In this document: positions 29,551 through 40,520 of the stretch, piece after piece | How positions within the stretch are numbered: position 1 is the stretch's first letter | Layout of the letters: each line of letters opens with the position of its first letter | NCBI RefSeq assembly: GCF_014859555.1 | Contig: NZ_JACUTY010000001.1 | Coordinates: 1-64,000, forward strand | DNA length: 64,000 nucleotides | Reading direction: 5' to 3' | Origin: Thiomicrospira sp. | Lineage (GTDB): Bacteria > Pseudomonadota > Gammaproteobacteria > Thiomicrospirales > Thiomicrospiraceae | Position numbers and translations under genes: made by a program | Notes under the pieces: model-generated | What the model saw: the letters and a program-made list of their open reading frames with translations, nothing else | Databases searched by the model: none | What the model was told of the DNA's origin: nothing

Positions 29551-30186
29551 ATGAATATTGGTGTCGTTGGAAAAAAAGTAGGAATGACACGCATCTTTAA
29601 TGAAGAAGGTGTTTCTATTCCTGTGACTGTGGTAGAGGTCGCACCAAATCGTGTTACGCAGATCAAAACTGTAGAAGGTGAAGGTTATTCTGCAATTCAG
29701 GTAACAGCTGGATCAAAACACGCGGGTCGTATAAACAAACCAAAAGCTGGACATTTCGCCAAGGCGGGAGTTGAGGCTGGCACAGGCCTTTGGGAGTTTC
29801 GTTTGTCAGCGGAAGAGCTTGCTGATTTTGAACTGGGTTCAGAAATAACGGTAGAAAAATTCTCTGAAGTATCTGTGGTTGATGTGACTGGTACGACAAA
29901 AGGTAAGGGGTTTCAAGGTGGTGTTAAGCGCCATAACTTTAGAACTCAAGATGCTACTCACGGTAACTCATTGTCTCACCGTGTGCTAGGTTCAATTGGT
30001 CAGAACCAGACTCCAGGTCGTGTATTCAAAGGTAAGAAGATGGCTGGTCACATGGGTGACGCACGTCAAACTACTTTGAATCTTGATTTGGTTCGTGTTG
30101 ATGTAGAGAACGGATTGTTGCTCATCAAGGGTGCAGTCCCTGGTGCAAAAGGCAGCACTGTTTTCGTACGAAAAGCAATTAAGTAA
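29551..30186 (+). CDS. rplC: 50S ribosomal protein L3
   Basis: 211 aa early-assembly protein whose loop reaches the peptidyl-transferase centre. [14 protein letters not shown] at the N-terminus and [14 protein letters not shown]...[34 protein letters not shown] in the middle contain the glutamine that PrmB methylates in related bacteria. Confidence 0.97.
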   Translation: MNIGVVGKKVGMTRIFNEEGVSIPVTVVEVAPNRVTQIKTVEGEGYSAIQVTAGSKHAGRINKPKAGHFAKAGVEAGTGLWEFRLSAEELADFELGSEITVEKFSEVSVVDVTGTTKGKGFQGGVKRHNFRTQDATHGNSLSHRVLGSIGQNQTPGRVFKGKKMAGHMGDARQTTLNLDLVRVDVENGLLLIKGAVPGAKGSTVFVRKAIK

Positions 30187-30196
30187 GGTGGGCACA

Positions 30197-30817
30197 ATGG
30201 AATTAAAGATGATCGAATTGGCCACTGGCAAAGAGAATGGTAAGGTTGGTGTATCAGACGCTGTTTTTGGTGTGGATTTTAATGAATCTCTAGTGCATCA
30301 AGTTGTTGTTTCTTACATGGCTGGTGCACGCTCTGGAACAAAATCTCAAAAAACTCGTGCTGAAGTACGCGGTGGTGGGATTAAGCCTTGGCGTCAAAAA
30401 GGAACTGGTCGTGCCCGTGCAGGTACTATTCGCAGCCCTATTTGGGTTGGCGGTGGTCGTGCTTTTCCGGGGCATAACCGTGACTTTTCACAGAAGGTAA
30501 ATAAGAAGATGTATCGCGGTGCGATGCGCTCAATACTTTCTGAGTTAAATCGTTCGGGTAGGTTGGTTATTGTTGATGATTTTAAAGTCGACGCACCAAA
30601 GACACGCGATTTTAAGGCAAAATTACAATCACTTGGTGTGACTGATGTCTTGGTTGTTACGGAAGCATTTGATGAATATCTATATTTATCTTCACGTAAC
30701 ATTTATCACGCAGATGTATGTGATGCTGCTTCAGTTGATCCATTAAGCTTAGTTGGCTTCAAGAGTGTGGTTATGACTCAAGGTGCTATCAAGCAGTTAG
30801 AGGAGAAGTTCGCATGA
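30197..30817 (+). CDS. rplD: 50S ribosomal protein L4
   Basis: 206 aa. The start was set at the ATG at 30197 (MELKMIEL), since the frame is open upstream only through the end of rpl[16 protein letters not shown] and [28 protein letters not shown] segments form the exit-tunnel loop. In E. coli L4 represses the S10 operon. It overlaps rplW by four bases. Confidence 0.97.
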   Translation: MELKMIELATGKENGKVGVSDAVFGVDFNESLVHQVVVSYMAGARSGTKSQKTRAEVRGGGIKPWRQKGTGRARAGTIRSPIWVGGGRAFPGHNRDFSQKVNKKMYRGAMRSILSELNRSGRLVIVDDFKVDAPKTRDFKAKLQSLGVTDVLVVTEAFDEYLYLSSRNIYHADVCDAASVDPLSLVGFKSVVMTQGAIKQLEEKFA

Positions 30818-31110
30818 GTAATGAGCGTTTATTAAAAGTATTATTGGCTCCACATGTATCTGAAAAAAGTGCCATGATGGCCGAGAAAGCTTCTCAGTAT
30901 GTTTTTAAAGTATCTCCTGATGCAACCAAAGTTGAAGTTAAGCTTGCTGTTGAAAGCCTCTTTAATGTGAAAGTTGAATCTGTGAATGTGCTTAACCAAA
31001 AAGGTAAGCGCAAAATGTTTAAGGGGCGTACTGGTACAAGAAACGGTTCGCGTAGAGCAATTGTTAGACTAAGTGCCGGTCAAGAACTTGACTTTGTATC
31101 TGGCGAATAA
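30814..31110 (+). CDS. rplW: 50S ribosomal protein L23
   Basis: 98 aa. It lies at the tunnel exit and docks trigger factor and [27 protein letters not shown] is the conserved N-terminal part. Its ATG overlaps the rplD stop (ATGA). Confidence 0.97.
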   Translation: MSNERLLKVLLAPHVSEKSAMMAEKASQYVFKVSPDATKVEVKLAVESLFNVKVESVNVLNQKGKRKMFKGRTGTRNGSRRAIVRLSAGQELDFVSGE

Positions 31111-31121
31111 GGAGTTAGAAT

Positions 31122-31952
31122 ATGGCGATTATAAAAAAATCTAAACCAACTTCTCCTGGACAGCGTTTTGTAGTTCGTATTGTTGAGCCAACCTTGCATA
31201 AAGGTGAGCCATATGCGCCGCTATTAGAAAAAAAGTCTAGAAAAGGTGGTCGTAACAACACTGGGCGTATTACTGTGCGTCACCAGGGTGGTGGGCATAA
31301 GCGTCACTACCGTTTAGTGGATTTTAAGCGTACTAAAGATGGCATTCCTGCAACTGTAGAACGCCTTGAGTATGATCCAAACCGCACTGCAAATATTGCG
31401 TTAATTCTGTATGCAGACGGTGAGCGTGCTTACATTTTAGCGCCCAAAAATCTTCAAGCTGGCGATACGGTTGAGTCTGGAGCAGGTGTTCCAATTAAGG
31501 TTGGTAATACGCTTCCATTAAGAAATATTCCGGTTGGTACAGTTGTTCATGGTGTTGAAATGCGTCCTGGTAAAGGTGCTCAAATTGCTCGTAGTGCTGG
31601 TGCATACGTTCAGATTGCTGGTAAAGAAGGTTCTTACGTTCTGCTAAAACTTCGCTCTGGTGAAATGCGTAAAATCCATATTGAATGTCGTGCAACTGTT
31701 GGTGAAGTTGGTAATGCGGAACATAGCTTGCGTAAGCTAGGTAAGGCCGGCGCTAAAAGATGGCGTGGTGTTCGCCCGACGGTTCGTGGTGTTGCTATGA
31801 ACCCAGTTGATCACCCGCATGGTGGTGGTGAAGGTCGTACTTCAGGTGGCCGTCATCCTGTAACGCCATGGGGTGTCCCGACTAAAGGTAAGAAAACTAG
31901 AAGCAACAAGCGTACTAATAATATGATTGTGCGCCGTAGAAATAGTAAATAA
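31122..31952 (+). CDS. rplB: 50S ribosomal protein L2
   Basis: 276 aa, needed for subunit association and peptidyl-transferase activity. Motifs are [37 protein letters not shown] and the C-terminal [29 protein letters not shown] with the functional histidine. Confidence 0.98.
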   Translation: MAIIKKSKPTSPGQRFVVRIVEPTLHKGEPYAPLLEKKSRKGGRNNTGRITVRHQGGGHKRHYRLVDFKRTKDGIPATVERLEYDPNRTANIALILYADGERAYILAPKNLQAGDTVESGAGVPIKVGNTLPLRNIPVGTVVHGVEMRPGKGAQIARSAGAYVQIAGKEGSYVLLKLRSGEMRKIHIECRATVGEVGNAEHSLRKLGKAGAKRWRGVRPTVRGVAMNPVDHPHGGGEGRTSGGRHPVTPWGVPTKGKKTRSNKRTNNMIVRRRNSK

Positions 31953-31964
31953 GGAAGGACATAA

Positions 31965-32240
31965 ATGCCACGTTCAGTTAAAAAAGGACCTTTTGTAGAT
32001 CATCACTTAGCCAAAAAAGTGATTGAGGCACAAGAATCTGGTAACAAGCGTCCAATTAAAACCTGGTCAAGAAGATCAATGATTCTTCCTGATATGATTG
32101 GTTTAACAATTGCGGTGCATAATGGGAAAGAACATATCCCAGTTTTTGTTTCTGAAAATATGGTTGGTCATAAGTTAGGTGAGTTTTCTATGACTCGTAC
32201 CTACCGTGGTCACGTAGCTGATAAGAAAGCTAAGCGCTAA
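31965..32240 (+). CDS. rpsS: 30S ribosomal protein S19
   Basis: 91 aa. [18 protein letters not shown] at the start and [36 protein letters not shown] are diagnostic. It sits in the 30S head with S13. AAGGAAGGAC upstream is a strong ribosome binding site. Confidence 0.98.
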   Translation: MPRSVKKGPFVDHHLAKKVIEAQESGNKRPIKTWSRRSMILPDMIGLTIAVHNGKEHIPVFVSENMVGHKLGEFSMTRTYRGHVADKKAKR

Positions 32241-32252
32241 TAGGAGAATAAA

Positions 32253-32585
32253 ATGCAAGTAAGTGCAACACATAAATTCGCTCGCATCTCTCCTCAAAAA
32301 GCTCGCTTAGTAGCGGATCTTATTAGAGGAAAAGATGTAGAGTCAGCTGTAAATATTCTAACCTTTAGTGGTAAAAAAGCAGCAGACCTAATGAAAAAAG
32401 TGTTAAATTCTGCGATTGCTAATGCAGAAAATAATGAAGGTGCCGATGTTGATGAGCTTAAAGTAACAGCAGTTTATGTTGATGAAGGCCCATTAATGAA
32501 GCGCATGCGTGCGCGTGCAAAAGGCCGTGGAAATCGCATTATTAAGCGAATGAGTCACATAACCGTTACTGTAAGCGAAAAATAA
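32253..32585 (+). CDS. rplV: 50S ribosomal protein L22
   Basis: 110 aa. The beta-hairpin that lines the exit tunnel ([30 protein letters not shown]) is complete. The N-terminal [17 protein letters not shown] is the conserved globular domain. Confidence 0.98.
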   Translation: MQVSATHKFARISPQKARLVADLIRGKDVESAVNILTFSGKKAADLMKKVLNSAIANAENNEGADVDELKVTAVYVDEGPLMKRMRARAKGRGNRIIKRMSHITVTVSEK

Positions 32586-32596
32586 GGAGAGCCAGA

Positions 32597-33283
32597 ATGG
32601 GTCAAAAAGTACATCCTATCGGTATCCGTCTTGGTATTACTAAAGATTGGAATGCTCGCTGGTATGCGGATAGTAAAAACTACTCTGATTTTTTAGTTAG
32701 CGATATTGAAATACGCAAAGAATTAAATGAGCAGTTAAAACATGCATCAGTTAGCAAGATACATATTGAGCGCGTTGCAAATGGAATACGTGTAACTATT
32801 CATACGGCAAGACCAGGTGTTGTTATCGGCAAAAAAGGCGAAGACATCGAAAAACTAAAAGCATCTTTAATGAAAAAGACAGGCTTGCCGGTCAATATTA
32901 ATATAGAAGAAATTAAAAAGCCTGAGTTGGATTCAAAGTTAGTTGCAGAGAGTATTGCTCAGCAACTAGAAAAACGTATTCAGTTTCGCCGCGCTATGAA
33001 GCGTGCTGTTGGAAATGCTATGCGTTTAGGAGCTCAGGGTATTAAGGTTGCTCTTGCAGGACGTTTAAACGGTGCTGAAATTGCCCGAACTGAATGGTAT
33101 CGTGAAGGTCGTGTACCTTTACATACTTTCCGTGCTGATATTGATTATTCAATATTCGAGGCTGATACCACTTATGGAAAAATCGGCGTAAAAGTTTGGA
33201 TTTTCCATGGTGAGAAACTTGGCAAAATGTCTCTTTCTGGGGATAGCCAAAAGCAACCTAAAGCCAAGAAAAGCCGTAAATAA
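32597..33283 (+). CDS. rpsC: 30S ribosomal protein S3
   Basis: 228 aa. [22 protein letters not shown], the KH-domain signature [18 protein letters not shown] and the C-terminal [33 protein letters not shown] are visible. It lines the mRNA entry tunnel and has helicase-related residues. Confidence 0.98.
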   Translation: MGQKVHPIGIRLGITKDWNARWYADSKNYSDFLVSDIEIRKELNEQLKHASVSKIHIERVANGIRVTIHTARPGVVIGKKGEDIEKLKASLMKKTGLPVNINIEEIKKPELDSKLVAESIAQQLEKRIQFRRAMKRAVGNAMRLGAQGIKVALAGRLNGAEIARTEWYREGRVPLHTFRADIDYSIFEADTTYGKIGVKVWIFHGEKLGKMSLSGDSQKQPKAKKSRK

Positions 33284-33297
33284 AAGGATTTGTAACC

Positions 33298-33711
33298 ATG
33301 TTAATGCCTAAGCGTACCAAATTCAGAAAAGTTCAAAAGGGACGTAATCGTGGTTTGGCACAAAGTGGAAGTAAAGTAAGCTTTGGTGAATTCGGTCTTA
33401 AGGCTACTGAGCGCGGTAGACTGACTTCACGCCAAATCGAATCAGCACGTCGTGCGATGACTCGTCATATTAAGAGAGGCGGTAAAATTTGGATTCGTGT
33501 GTTTCCAGATAAGCCAATTACAAGTAAACCATTAGAAGTTCGTATGGGTAAAGGTAAAGGTAGTGTAGAATACTGGGTTGCCCAGATTCAACCTGGCCGT
33601 GTTTTATACGAAGTTCAGGGTGTAAATGAAGTATTAGCACGTGAAGCTTTTAGCCTAGCCGCTGCAAAACTGCCTTTTAAAACTCAGTTTGTAACAAGAA
33701 CGGTGATGTAA
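33298..33711 (+). CDS. rplP: 50S ribosomal protein L16
   Basis: 137 aa. The ATG at 33298 gives [19 protein letters not shown], parallel to the usual [11 protein letters not shown] start. A second ATG two codons on is a less likely start. The conserved arginine-rich [22 protein letters not shown] contacts A-site tRNA. Confidence 0.97.
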   Translation: MLMPKRTKFRKVQKGRNRGLAQSGSKVSFGEFGLKATERGRLTSRQIESARRAMTRHIKRGGKIWIRVFPDKPITSKPLEVRMGKGKGSVEYWVAQIQPGRVLYEVQGVNEVLAREAFSLAAAKLPFKTQFVTRTVM

Positions 33712-33903
33712 ATGTCTGCACTAGAATTAAGAGAAAAAACAGCTGAGCAACTTAATGAAGAATTAATGTCGCTCCTTAAAGAACAGTTTAACTTAAGAAT
33801 GCAGCATGCGACTGGTCAATTGGCCAACTCGTCAAGATTGAAGTCAGTAAGACGCTCAATTGCGAGAGTAAAAACCATCATGCGTGAAAAAGTGAGTAAT
33901 TAA
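33712..33903 (+). CDS. rpmC: 50S ribosomal protein L29
   Basis: 63 aa, two-helix protein near the tunnel exit. [27 protein letters not shown] and the [10 protein letters not shown] end are typical. It starts directly after the rplP stop. Confidence 0.97.
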   Translation: MSALELREKTAEQLNEELMSLLKEQFNLRMQHATGQLANSSRLKSVRRSIARVKTIMREKVSN

Positions 33904-33904
33904 A

Positions 33905-34168
33905 ATGTCAGTAGAAAATACTAAAGCCCGCACACTATCTGGGGTTGTCTCCAGTAATGGAATGGATTGTTCTATTGTTGTGCTGACTGAAAGATATATA
34001 AAGCATCCAAAATATAAAAAGTATGTCAAAAAATCTACAAAAATTATGGCGCATGATGCTGATAATATTTGTAATGTTGGTGACAGAGTTACAATTATGG
34101 AATGCCGTCCATTATCAAAACGCAAATCTTGGACTTTAGTCAAGGTTGAAGAGAAAGCTAAAATCTAA
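33905..34168 (+). CDS. rpsQ: 30S ribosomal protein S17
   Basis: 87 aa OB-fold protein. [36 protein letters not shown] and [23 protein letters not shown] match S17. Last gene of the S10 operon here. A terminator-like hairpin and a 121-nt gap separate it from rplN. Confidence 0.97.
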   Translation: MSVENTKARTLSGVVSSNGMDCSIVVLTERYIKHPKYKKYVKKSTKIMAHDADNICNVGDRVTIMECRPLSKRKSWTLVKVEEKAKI

Positions 34169-34193
34169 AGATTGATCTTAGATTAGTTTTTCT

Positions 34194-34241
34194 ACCGCTG
34201 GAATGACCAAGCCATTTGGAACTAGTCATTCAGCGGTTTTT
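34194..34241 (+). terminator. Terminator between the S10 and spc operons
   Basis: ACCGCTGGAATGAC (34194-34207) pairs with GTCATTCAGCGGT (34225-34237), leaving one bulged G, and TTTTG follows. This is a strong candidate end for the S10 operon. A weak promoter-like pair, TTAAGA and TTATAG with 17 bp between, follows at about 34245-34273 and could start the spc operon. Confidence 0.7.
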
Positions 34242-34289
34242 GTGTTAAGATTATTTTTTTCGCGGTTTTATAGCAAATGGAGTACCGCT

Positions 34290-34658
34290 ATGATTCAAAT
34301 GCAAACAATACTTGAGGTCGCTGATAACAGTGGTGCAAAGCGTGTGCAGTGCATCAAGGTTTTGGGTGGCTCAAAGCGCCGCTACGCAAGTGTTGGTGAC
34401 ATTATTAAAGTGTCTGTGAAAGAAGCAGCGCCTCGTGGTAAGGTCAAGAAAGGTGATGTTTATGATGCCGTAGTTGTAAGAACAGCTAAGGGTGTAAGAC
34501 GTCAAGATGGTTCTCTGATCAAATTCGATGACAACGCAGCTGTGATTCTTAATAATAAAAAAGAACCAATCGGAACACGTATCTTTGGACCAGTAACTAG
34601 GGAACTTCGTACTGAAAAGTTCATGAAAATAGTTTCTTTGGCTCCTGAAGTCTTATAA
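34290..34658 (+). CDS. rplN: 50S ribosomal protein L14
   Basis: 122 aa. The start was set at the ATG at 34290 ([27 protein letters not shown]), preceded by GGAGTACC. An in-frame ATG at 34203 would add 29 residues foreign to L14 and lies inside the terminator hairpin. First gene of the spc operon. Confidence 0.97.
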   Translation: MIQMQTILEVADNSGAKRVQCIKVLGGSKRRYASVGDIIKVSVKEAAPRGKVKKGDVYDAVVVRTAKGVRRQDGSLIKFDDNAAVILNNKKEPIGTRIFGPVTRELRTEKFMKIVSLAPEVL

Positions 34659-34669
34659 GGAGATTAGTT

Positions 34670-34984
34670 GTGAATCGTTTAAAAAAAGGTGATGAAGTTG
34701 TCATCACTGCAGGCAAAGATAAGGGTAAAAAAGGTACGGTTTCTAAATTGATCGATGACAGCCGCGTGCTCGTTGACGGTGTTAATTTGGTAAAGAAACA
34801 TACTAAATCAAACCCTATGACGGGTGCCCAAGGCGGGATTGTTGCTAAAGAGATGCCTATTCATGTTTCAAATGTGGCACTTTTTAACCCAGAAACCCAA
34901 AAGGCTGATCGTATCGGTTACCGTATCGAAAATGATATTAAGGTACGTTACTTCAAGTCTACAGATAAAGCAGTTGATGCTTAA
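34670..34984 (+). CDS. rplX: 50S ribosomal protein L24
   Basis: 104 aa, GTG start. The KOW motif KKGDEVVITAGKDKGKKGTVSKLI is at the N-terminus. It initiates 50S assembly near the tunnel exit. AAGGAGA lies upstream. Confidence 0.97.
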   Translation: MNRLKKGDEVVITAGKDKGKKGTVSKLIDDSRVLVDGVNLVKKHTKSNPMTGAQGGIVAKEMPIHVSNVALFNPETQKADRIGYRIENDIKVRYFKSTDKAVDA

Positions 34985-34998
34985 ATTAGGTTAGAGAG

Positions 34999-35538
34999 AT
35001 GGCAAGATTAAAACAAGTTTATAAAGATCAGGTTGTGAATAAGCTGGTTGAACAGTTTGGATACAAATCTGTTATGCAGGCGCCAAAAGTAACAAAAATT
35101 ACTATTAACATGGGCGTTGGTGCTGCGTTGGCGGATAAAAAAGTTTTAGATAATGCTTTGGCGGACATGCAGTTGATCGCTGGTCAAAAGCCTGTCAAGA
35201 CTTTAGCTCGTAAATCGGTGGCTGGTTTTAAAGTTCGTCAAGGATGGCCTATCGGTTGTAAAGTTACTTTACGTGGCGAAAAGATGTATGAGTTCTTGGA
35301 TCGTTTAATTAATATTGCTTTACCACGTGTAAGAGATTTCCGTGGGGTAAATCCAAAAGCATTTGACGGTCGTGGAAACTATACGCTAGGTGTTAAAGAG
35401 CAGATTATCTTCCCAGAAATAGAGTTTGAAAAGGTTGATATGATGCGAGGTATGGATATTAATATCGCAACCAATGCAGGCACCGATGCAGAAGCTAAGG
35501 CTTTATTGGAAGCCTTTAATTTTCCGTTTAAGAAATAG
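34999..35538 (+). CDS. rplE: 50S ribosomal protein L5
   Basis: 179 aa, binds 5S r[50 protein letters not shown] and [30 protein letters not shown] are conserved. Confidence 0.98.
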   Translation: MARLKQVYKDQVVNKLVEQFGYKSVMQAPKVTKITINMGVGAALADKKVLDNALADMQLIAGQKPVKTLARKSVAGFKVRQGWPIGCKVTLRGEKMYEFLDRLINIALPRVRDFRGVNPKAFDGRGNYTLGVKEQIIFPEIEFEKVDMMRGMDINIATNAGTDAEAKALLEAFNFPFKK

Positions 35539-35549
35539 AGAGGTTTCTC

Positions 35550-35855
35550 ATGGCTAAAACTTCAATGAGAGAACGTGAAACCAAGCGAGAGCAAATGGTT
35601 GCAAAGTATGCTGAAAAGCGTGCGTTACTCAAAAAAACATCTGTAGATATGTCGCTTTCATATGATGAACGTATGGAAGCTATGGATAAGCTAGCGAAGC
35701 TTCCAAGAAATGCATCGCCAGTAAGACAACAGCGTCGTTGCAAAATTACCGGTAGACCACATGGTGTTTATAGAAAATTTGGTTTGTCGCGTAATATGCT
35801 ACGTTTATATGCAATGCAGGGCGATGTTCCTGGTTTAAGAAAAGCAAGTTGGTAG
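35550..35855 (+). CDS. rpsN: 30S ribosomal protein S14 (zinc-free form)
   Basis: 101 aa long form without the CxxC...CxxC zinc motif. The conserved end reads [40 protein letters not shown]. Its length and lack of cysteine pairs mark it as the zinc-independent type. Confidence 0.97.
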   Translation: MAKTSMRERETKREQMVAKYAEKRALLKKTSVDMSLSYDERMEAMDKLAKLPRNASPVRQQRRCKITGRPHGVYRKFGLSRNMLRLYAMQGDVPGLRKASW

Positions 35856-35864
35856 GATTAAATT

Positions 35865-36260
35865 ATGAGTATGTCTGATCCAATCGCCGATATGCTAACG
35901 CGTATTCGTAACGGCCAACTAGCAGGTCATGCAAAAGTTTCTATGCCTTCTTCAAAGGTGAAAGCTTCTTTGGCAAAACTGCTAGTAGATGAAGGTTATG
36001 TTTCTTCATTTGACGTTAAAGATACTGACGGAAAGTCTATTTTATCGGTCGATTTGAAATATTATCAAGGGAAGCCTGTCATTGAAATGCTTAAACGTGT
36101 GAGCCGTCCAGGTTTACGTGTTTATAAAAACAAAGATGAACTACCAAAAGTTATTGGTGGCTTAGGTGTGGCTGTAGTTTCAACCTCAAAAGGCATTATG
36201 TCTGATCGCGATGCACGTATGCAAGGTGTTGGCGGTGAGATTATTTGCTATGTAGCTTAG
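35865..36260 (+). CDS. rpsH: 30S ribosomal protein S8
   Basis: 131 aa. [22 protein letters not shown] and the C-terminal [31 protein letters not shown] are diagnostic. In E. coli S8 represses the spc operon by binding its mRNA at rplE. That site was not resolved here. Confidence 0.98.
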   Translation: MSMSDPIADMLTRIRNGQLAGHAKVSMPSSKVKASLAKLLVDEGYVSSFDVKDTDGKSILSVDLKYYQGKPVIEMLKRVSRPGLRVYKNKDELPKVIGGLGVAVVSTSKGIMSDRDARMQGVGGEIICYVA

Positions 36261-36270
36261 GAGAGTATGT

Positions 36271-36804
36271 ATGTCTAGAGTAGCAAAATCTCCGATCACC
36301 CTGCCAAAAGGTGTGGAACTGAATGTTAAAGGTTCAGAAGTTACTGTTAAAGGTTCGAATGGTTCACTAAGTTTTTCATTAAACTCATCAGTCAATATTG
36401 ATCAGGCTGACGGTGTTGTTAGTTTTACACCAAAGTCTGGTGTAGTTGATGGGTGGGCACAAGCTGGTACGGCTCGATCTGTAATTAATAATATGGTTAT
36501 TGGTGTAAGCCAGGGCTTTGAGAAAAAATTACAGCTAGTTGGTGTAGGTTATAGAGCTCAAGTGCAAGGTAATGTTATTAATTTAACACTTGGCTTTTCT
36601 CACCCTGTAGCTCACCAGCTACCAGCTGGTGTAACGGCTGAGACACCTAGCCAAACTGAAATTGTGATTAAAGGGGCTGATAAACAAGCCGTTGGTCAAG
36701 TTGCAGCTGAAGTTCGCGGTTATCGTCCGCCTGAGCCTTATAAAGGCAAAGGTATTAAGTATGCAGATGAAAGAATTCTGCGAAAAGAAGCTAAGAAGAA
36801 ATAA
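36271..36804 (+). CDS. rplF: 50S ribosomal protein L6
   Basis: 177 aa with two repeated domains. [15 protein letters not shown] opens it, [24 protein letters not shown] lies mid-protein and [30 protein letters not shown] closes it. Confidence 0.98.
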   Translation: MSRVAKSPITLPKGVELNVKGSEVTVKGSNGSLSFSLNSSVNIDQADGVVSFTPKSGVVDGWAQAGTARSVINNMVIGVSQGFEKKLQLVGVGYRAQVQGNVINLTLGFSHPVAHQLPAGVTAETPSQTEIVIKGADKQAVGQVAAEVRGYRPPEPYKGKGIKYADERILRKEAKKK

Positions 36805-36818
36805 GGTTGGGAGTAGAT

Positions 36819-37172
36819 ATGGATAGCAAACAAGCTAGACTCCGTAGAGCCAAAAAGACACGTGCAAAAATTAGTGAATTAAATATGCCTCGTTTGTGTG
36901 TTAACCGCACACCTAAGCATATTTATGTACAGCTGATTTCTGCAGACGGATCGACAGTACTTGCTACTAGTTCAACGGTTCAGGCGGATGTAAAAAGTAA
37001 AGTAAAGTTCAGTGGTAATAAAGAAGCTGCGGAGCTAGTTGGTAAAGTAATTGCTGAAAAAGCAAAAACAGCTGGTGTAACTAAAGTTGCTTTTGATCGT
37101 TCAGGTTTTAAATACCATGGACGCGTTCAGGTGCTGGCTGATGCCGCACGTGCGAACGGACTAGAGTTTTAA
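36819..37172 (+). CDS. rplR: 50S ribosomal protein L18
   Basis: 117 aa from the ATG at 36819 ([17 protein letters not shown]). A TTG 12 nt earlier is in frame but not needed. It binds 5S r[23 protein letters not shown] and [26 protein letters not shown] are conserved. Confidence 0.97.
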   Translation: MDSKQARLRRAKKTRAKISELNMPRLCVNRTPKHIYVQLISADGSTVLATSSTVQADVKSKVKFSGNKEAAELVGKVIAEKAKTAGVTKVAFDRSGFKYHGRVQVLADAARANGLEF

Positions 37173-37186
37173 GATAAGGGTATTAT

Positions 37187-37696
37187 ATGTCTTCACAAGA
37201 ATTACAAGATGGTCAGGACGGATACATTGAAAAATTGGTTTCTGTTCGCCGAGTTGCAAAAGTTGTAAAGGGTGGACGTGTATTTTCTTTCTCAGCACTT
37301 ACTGTAGTAGGTGATGGTGATGGTCGCATTGGTTTTGGTAGTGGTAAAGCCAGTGAAGTTCCTATTGCGATTAAAAAAGCAATGGAACAGGCTCGTCGTA
37401 ACATGAGAGATGTACACTTAAAGTCAGGTACATTAGAGTACCCTATTAGTTTTGAACAAGGTGCAGCAAAGATTGTAATGCTCCCTGCTTCAGAAGGTAC
37501 TGGTGTAATTGCAGGTGGTTCAATGCGTGCTGTTCTAGAAGCAGCAGGCGTTAAAAATGTATTGGCAAAATGTATTGGTACAACAACACCAGTTAATGTC
37601 GTGCGTGCTACCGTTAATGCATTAACATCAATGCATACACCTGATTTTATTGCTGCTAAACGCGGTAAAAACTTAAAAGATATTACGGGTGAATAA
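37187..37696 (+). CDS. rpsE: 30S ribosomal protein S5
   Basis: 169 aa. It contains [35 protein letters not shown] and [40 protein letters not shown]. It guards the mRNA entry channel and affects decoding accuracy. Confidence 0.98.
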   Translation: MSSQELQDGQDGYIEKLVSVRRVAKVVKGGRVFSFSALTVVGDGDGRIGFGSGKASEVPIAIKKAMEQARRNMRDVHLKSGTLEYPISFEQGAAKIVMLPASEGTGVIAGGSMRAVLEAAGVKNVLAKCIGTTTPVNVVRATVNALTSMHTPDFIAAKRGKNLKDITGE

Positions 37697-37697
37697 T

Positions 37698-37886
37698 ATG
37701 GCGGATAAGAAACTTGTTAAGGTTACCCTTGTCAAAAGTACAATCGGACGTTTACCTGCACATAAAGCTTGTGTAGCTGGACTAGGTTTACGTAGAATGC
37801 ACCATACGGTTTCCGTTATTGATAGCCCCGAAAATCGTGGAATGATCAATAAAGTGTCGTATCTGCTTAAAGTAGAGGAAGCGTAA
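37698..37886 (+). CDS. rpmD: 50S ribosomal protein L30
   Basis: 62 aa from the ATG at 37698 ([18 protein letters not shown]). The start is 1 nt after the rpsE stop. [25 protein letters not shown] matches L30. Confidence 0.96.
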   Translation: MADKKLVKVTLVKSTIGRLPAHKACVAGLGLRRMHHTVSVIDSPENRGMINKVSYLLKVEEA

Positions 37887-37887
37887 A

Positions 37888-38322
37888 ATGTTTTTAAATA
37901 CATTAACGCCTGCAGAGGGCTCAAACAAAGAAAGAAGACGCGTAGGTCGTGGACAAGGTTCAGGCTTAGGGAAAATGGGCGGACGTGGTCATAAAGGTCA
38001 AAAGTCTCGTTCTGGTGGTTTTCATAAGGTTGGTTTTGAAGGCGGTCAGATGCCAATCCAGCGTAGATTGCCAAAAGTTGGCTTTACTTCTTTGAAAGCA
38101 AAATATTCGACAGAGATTCGCTTGGATGCTTTGAATAATATTGAGGCAGCTACTATTGATTTAGCTTCATTAAAAGCTAGTAATTTAGTAAGTGAAAAAA
38201 TAAAAAATGTTAAGGTTATTAACTCTGGCGAGTTAACTAAATCTGTAAAACTTTCTGGTATAAAAGTAACCGCTGGTGCAAAAGCCGCGATTCTTTCTGC
38301 CGGTGGAAGTGTTGAAGAGTAA
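37888..38322 (+). CDS. rplO: 50S ribosomal protein L15
   Basis: 144 aa. The glycine- and arginine-rich N-terminus ([47 protein letters not shown]) is diagnostic. It starts 1 nt after rpmD and ends 2 nt before secY. Confidence 0.97.
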   Translation: MFLNTLTPAEGSNKERRRVGRGQGSGLGKMGGRGHKGQKSRSGGFHKVGFEGGQMPIQRRLPKVGFTSLKAKYSTEIRLDALNNIEAATIDLASLKASNLVSEKIKNVKVINSGELTKSVKLSGIKVTAGAKAAILSAGGSVEE

Positions 38323-38324
38323 GT

Positions 38325-39653
38325 ATGAATAATCCTTCTTTAAGTCAATCAGGTAGCGCTAGTAAAGGTTGGGGTGACTTAAAGTCACGTTTATTGTTTG
38401 TGCTTGGTGCATTAATTGTTTTCCGTCTTGGAACGCATGTGCCAGTACCATCAATTGACCCTATAGCATTAGCGGCAATGTTTGAGCAACAAAGAGGCAC
38501 CATTTTGGACATGTTTAATATGTTCTCGGGTGGTGCTTTAGAGCGTCTCTCAATACTTGCGCTGGGTATAATGCCTTATATTTCAGCTGCAATTATTATG
38601 CAACTCTTGACGGTTGTTTCTCCTACATTGGAACAGTTAAAAAAAGAAGGTGAGCAAGGTCGTCGCAAAATAACTCAGTACACAAGAATGGGTACCGTTG
38701 TTTTGGCTACGTTCCAAGCAATTGGTGTTTCTATTGCTTTGCAGGCTCAGAATATCAATGGAATGCCGGTTGTTGTTAATCCAGGTCATATGTTTATGCT
38801 TACGACCGTTGTTACACTTGTTAGTGGGACAATATTTCTAATGTGGCTTGGTGAGCAAATTACTGAGCGTGGCATTGGTAATGGTATATCTTTGATTATC
38901 TTTGCAGGTATTGTAGCTGGTCTACCATCTGCATTAGGTGGTACGTTGGAACAAGTTCATACAGGTGCCTTACATGCTTTGACAGTAGTTGTATTGTTGT
39001 TACTTGTAGCGGCCGTTACAGCTTTTGTGGTGTTTGTGGAACGTGGACAACGAAGAATACCAGTGCATTATGCACAACGTATGCGTGGACGTAAGTTGTA
39101 TGGTGGGCAGGAAGGGCATCTACCCTTGAAGCTCAATATGGCTGGTGTAATCCCACCTATTTTTGCATCAAGTATCATCTTATTCCCCGCCAGTTTGGGT
39201 GGTTGGTTTGGTGCTTCAGAAAACTTAGGTTGGCTTAAAGATTTAGCAACAACACTTGCACCTGGGCAGCCCTTGTATGTGTTTTTCTATGCATTGGCCA
39301 TTATCTTCTTTTGCTTTTTCTATACAGCGATTGTATTTAATCCAAAAGAAACAGCTGATAATTTAAGAAAATCTGGTGCATTTTTACCCGGCATTCGTCC
39401 AGGTCCACAAACAGCTCGTTATATTGACACTATTATGGGTCGATTGACTTTAGCGGGTGCTGTTTACATTACAGCCGTATGTTTGCTGCCAGAGTTCTTA
39501 ATACTATATTGGAATGTACCTTTCTACTTTGGCGGTACATCGCTGCTGATTATTGTAATTGTTGTTATGGATTTTATGACGCAAATACAGGCTCAGCTTA
39601 TGTCTGGTCAGTATGAAAGTATGATGAAAAAAGCAAATTTGAAAGGTAAATAG
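38325..39653 (+). CDS. secY: Preprotein translocase subunit SecY
   Basis: 442 aa with ten predicted membrane helices, the channel of the Sec translocon that works with SecE at 13008. [10 protein letters not shown] (helix 1 and plug region), [16 protein letters not shown], the cytoplasmic [20 protein letters not shown] loop, [15 protein letters not shown] and [13 protein letters not shown] are conserved. In enterobacteria rpmJ follows, but here rpsM does, 84 nt later. Confidence 0.97.
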   Translation: MNNPSLSQSGSASKGWGDLKSRLLFVLGALIVFRLGTHVPVPSIDPIALAAMFEQQRGTILDMFNMFSGGALERLSILALGIMPYISAAIIMQLLTVVSPTLEQLKKEGEQGRRKITQYTRMGTVVLATFQAIGVSIALQAQNINGMPVVVNPGHMFMLTTVVTLVSGTIFLMWLGEQITERGIGNGISLIIFAGIVAGLPSALGGTLEQVHTGALHALTVVVLLLLVAAVTAFVVFVERGQRRIPVHYAQRMRGRKLYGGQEGHLPLKLNMAGVIPPIFASSIILFPASLGGWFGASENLGWLKDLATTLAPGQPLYVFFYALAIIFFCFFYTAIVFNPKETADNLRKSGAFLPGIRPGPQTARYIDTIMGRLTLAGAVYITAVCLLPEFLILYWNVPFYFGGTSLLIIVIVVMDFMTQIQAQLMSGQYESMMKKANLKGK

Positions 39654-39685
39654 AAAGTCAACTATTTATCTAGTATTTCAACGAG

Positions 39686-39712
39686 AAAACGAGTATAATC
39701 ACTCGTTTTTCT
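39686..39712 (+). terminator. Hairpin with T-run between secY and rpsM (contains TATAAT)
   Basis: AAAACGAGT (39686-39694) and ACTCGTTTT (39701-39709) form a perfect 9-bp stem around ATAATC, followed by TTC. The same sequence contains TATAAT at 39694-39699, a perfect -10 box, but no good -35 box lies 16-18 bp upstream. It is best read as the spc operon terminator, with an alpha-operon promoter possible. The 84-nt gap holds no room for rpmJ. Confidence 0.65.
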
Positions 39713-39737
39713 AGACGGATTTTAGGGGAGCGTCAAA

Positions 39738-40094
39738 ATGGCTCGTATTGCCGGCGTAAATTTACCGCTTAACAAGCATATTGTTATCGGCTTAAGATCG
39801 ATCTATGGTGTAGGACAAACAACTGCTCAGAACCTTTGTGTTTCTGCAGATCTTGATCCTGCAACAAAAGTTCGTGAGTTGACTGAAGCACAGTTGGAAA
39901 AGCTACGTGATGAAGTAGCTAAATACAAAATTGAAGGTGACTTAAGACGTGATGTTTCTATGAACATTAAACGTCTAATGGATATGGGTTGCTACCGTGG
40001 CATTCGTCACCGTCGTAGCTTGCCATTACGTGGTCAGCGCACTAAAACAAATGCGCGCACCCGTAAAGGTCCAAAGAAACCTATTAAGAGATAA
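39738..40094 (+). CDS. rpsM: 30S ribosomal protein S13
   Basis: 118 aa. [25 protein letters not shown] and the C-terminal [33 protein letters not shown] are conserved. It bridges to the large subunit. First gene of the alpha operon. The ribosome binding site is AGGGGAGC. Confidence 0.98.
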   Translation: MARIAGVNLPLNKHIVIGLRSIYGVGQTTAQNLCVSADLDPATKVRELTEAQLEKLRDEVAKYKIEGDLRRDVSMNIKRLMDMGCYRGIRHRRSLPLRGQRTKTNARTRKGPKKPIKR

Positions 40095-40118
40095 ACCGCA
40101 TAACCTGCGAGAATAATT

Positions 40119-40508
40119 ATGGCAAAAGCAAATACGCGTGTTAAAAAGAAAGTCAAGCAAGTAATAAACGATGCCGTTGCGCACGTTCATGCTTCTTTCA
40201 ATAATACAATTGTGACGATTACTGATCGTCAAGGTAATGCATTGTGCTGGGCTACAGCTGGTGGCAGTGGTTTCCGTGGGTCTCGTAAAAGTACTCCTTT
40301 TGCGGCTCAGGTTGCTGCAGAGCGTGCTGGCCAAATGGCTCATGAGTACGGTGTAAAGAATATGGACGTTATGGTGAAAGGACCTGGTCCAGGTCGTGAC
40401 TCAGCTGTTCGTGGTTTGCACAGTGCAGGCTTCAAGATTACATCGATTTCTGATGTAACTCCGATTCCTCACAATGGATGCCGTCCATCTAAAAAACGTC
40501 GTGTTTAA
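40119..40508 (+). CDS. rpsK: 30S ribosomal protein S11
   Basis: 129 aa. [44 protein letters not shown] and [16 protein letters not shown] are diagnostic of S11 in the 30S platform. Confidence 0.98.
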   Translation: MAKANTRVKKKVKQVINDAVAHVHASFNNTIVTITDRQGNALCWATAGGSGFRGSRKSTPFAAQVAAERAGQMAHEYGVKNMDVMVKGPGPGRDSAVRGLHSAGFKITSISDVTPIPHNGCRPSKKRRV

Positions 40509-40520
40509 GGATATAAGTTC

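Noticed and set aside
34203..34289. N-terminal extension of rplN by 29 residues
   Set aside because: The stretch lies in the terminator hairpin, is unlike any L14, and the ATG at 34290 has its own ribosome binding site and gives the standard protein.
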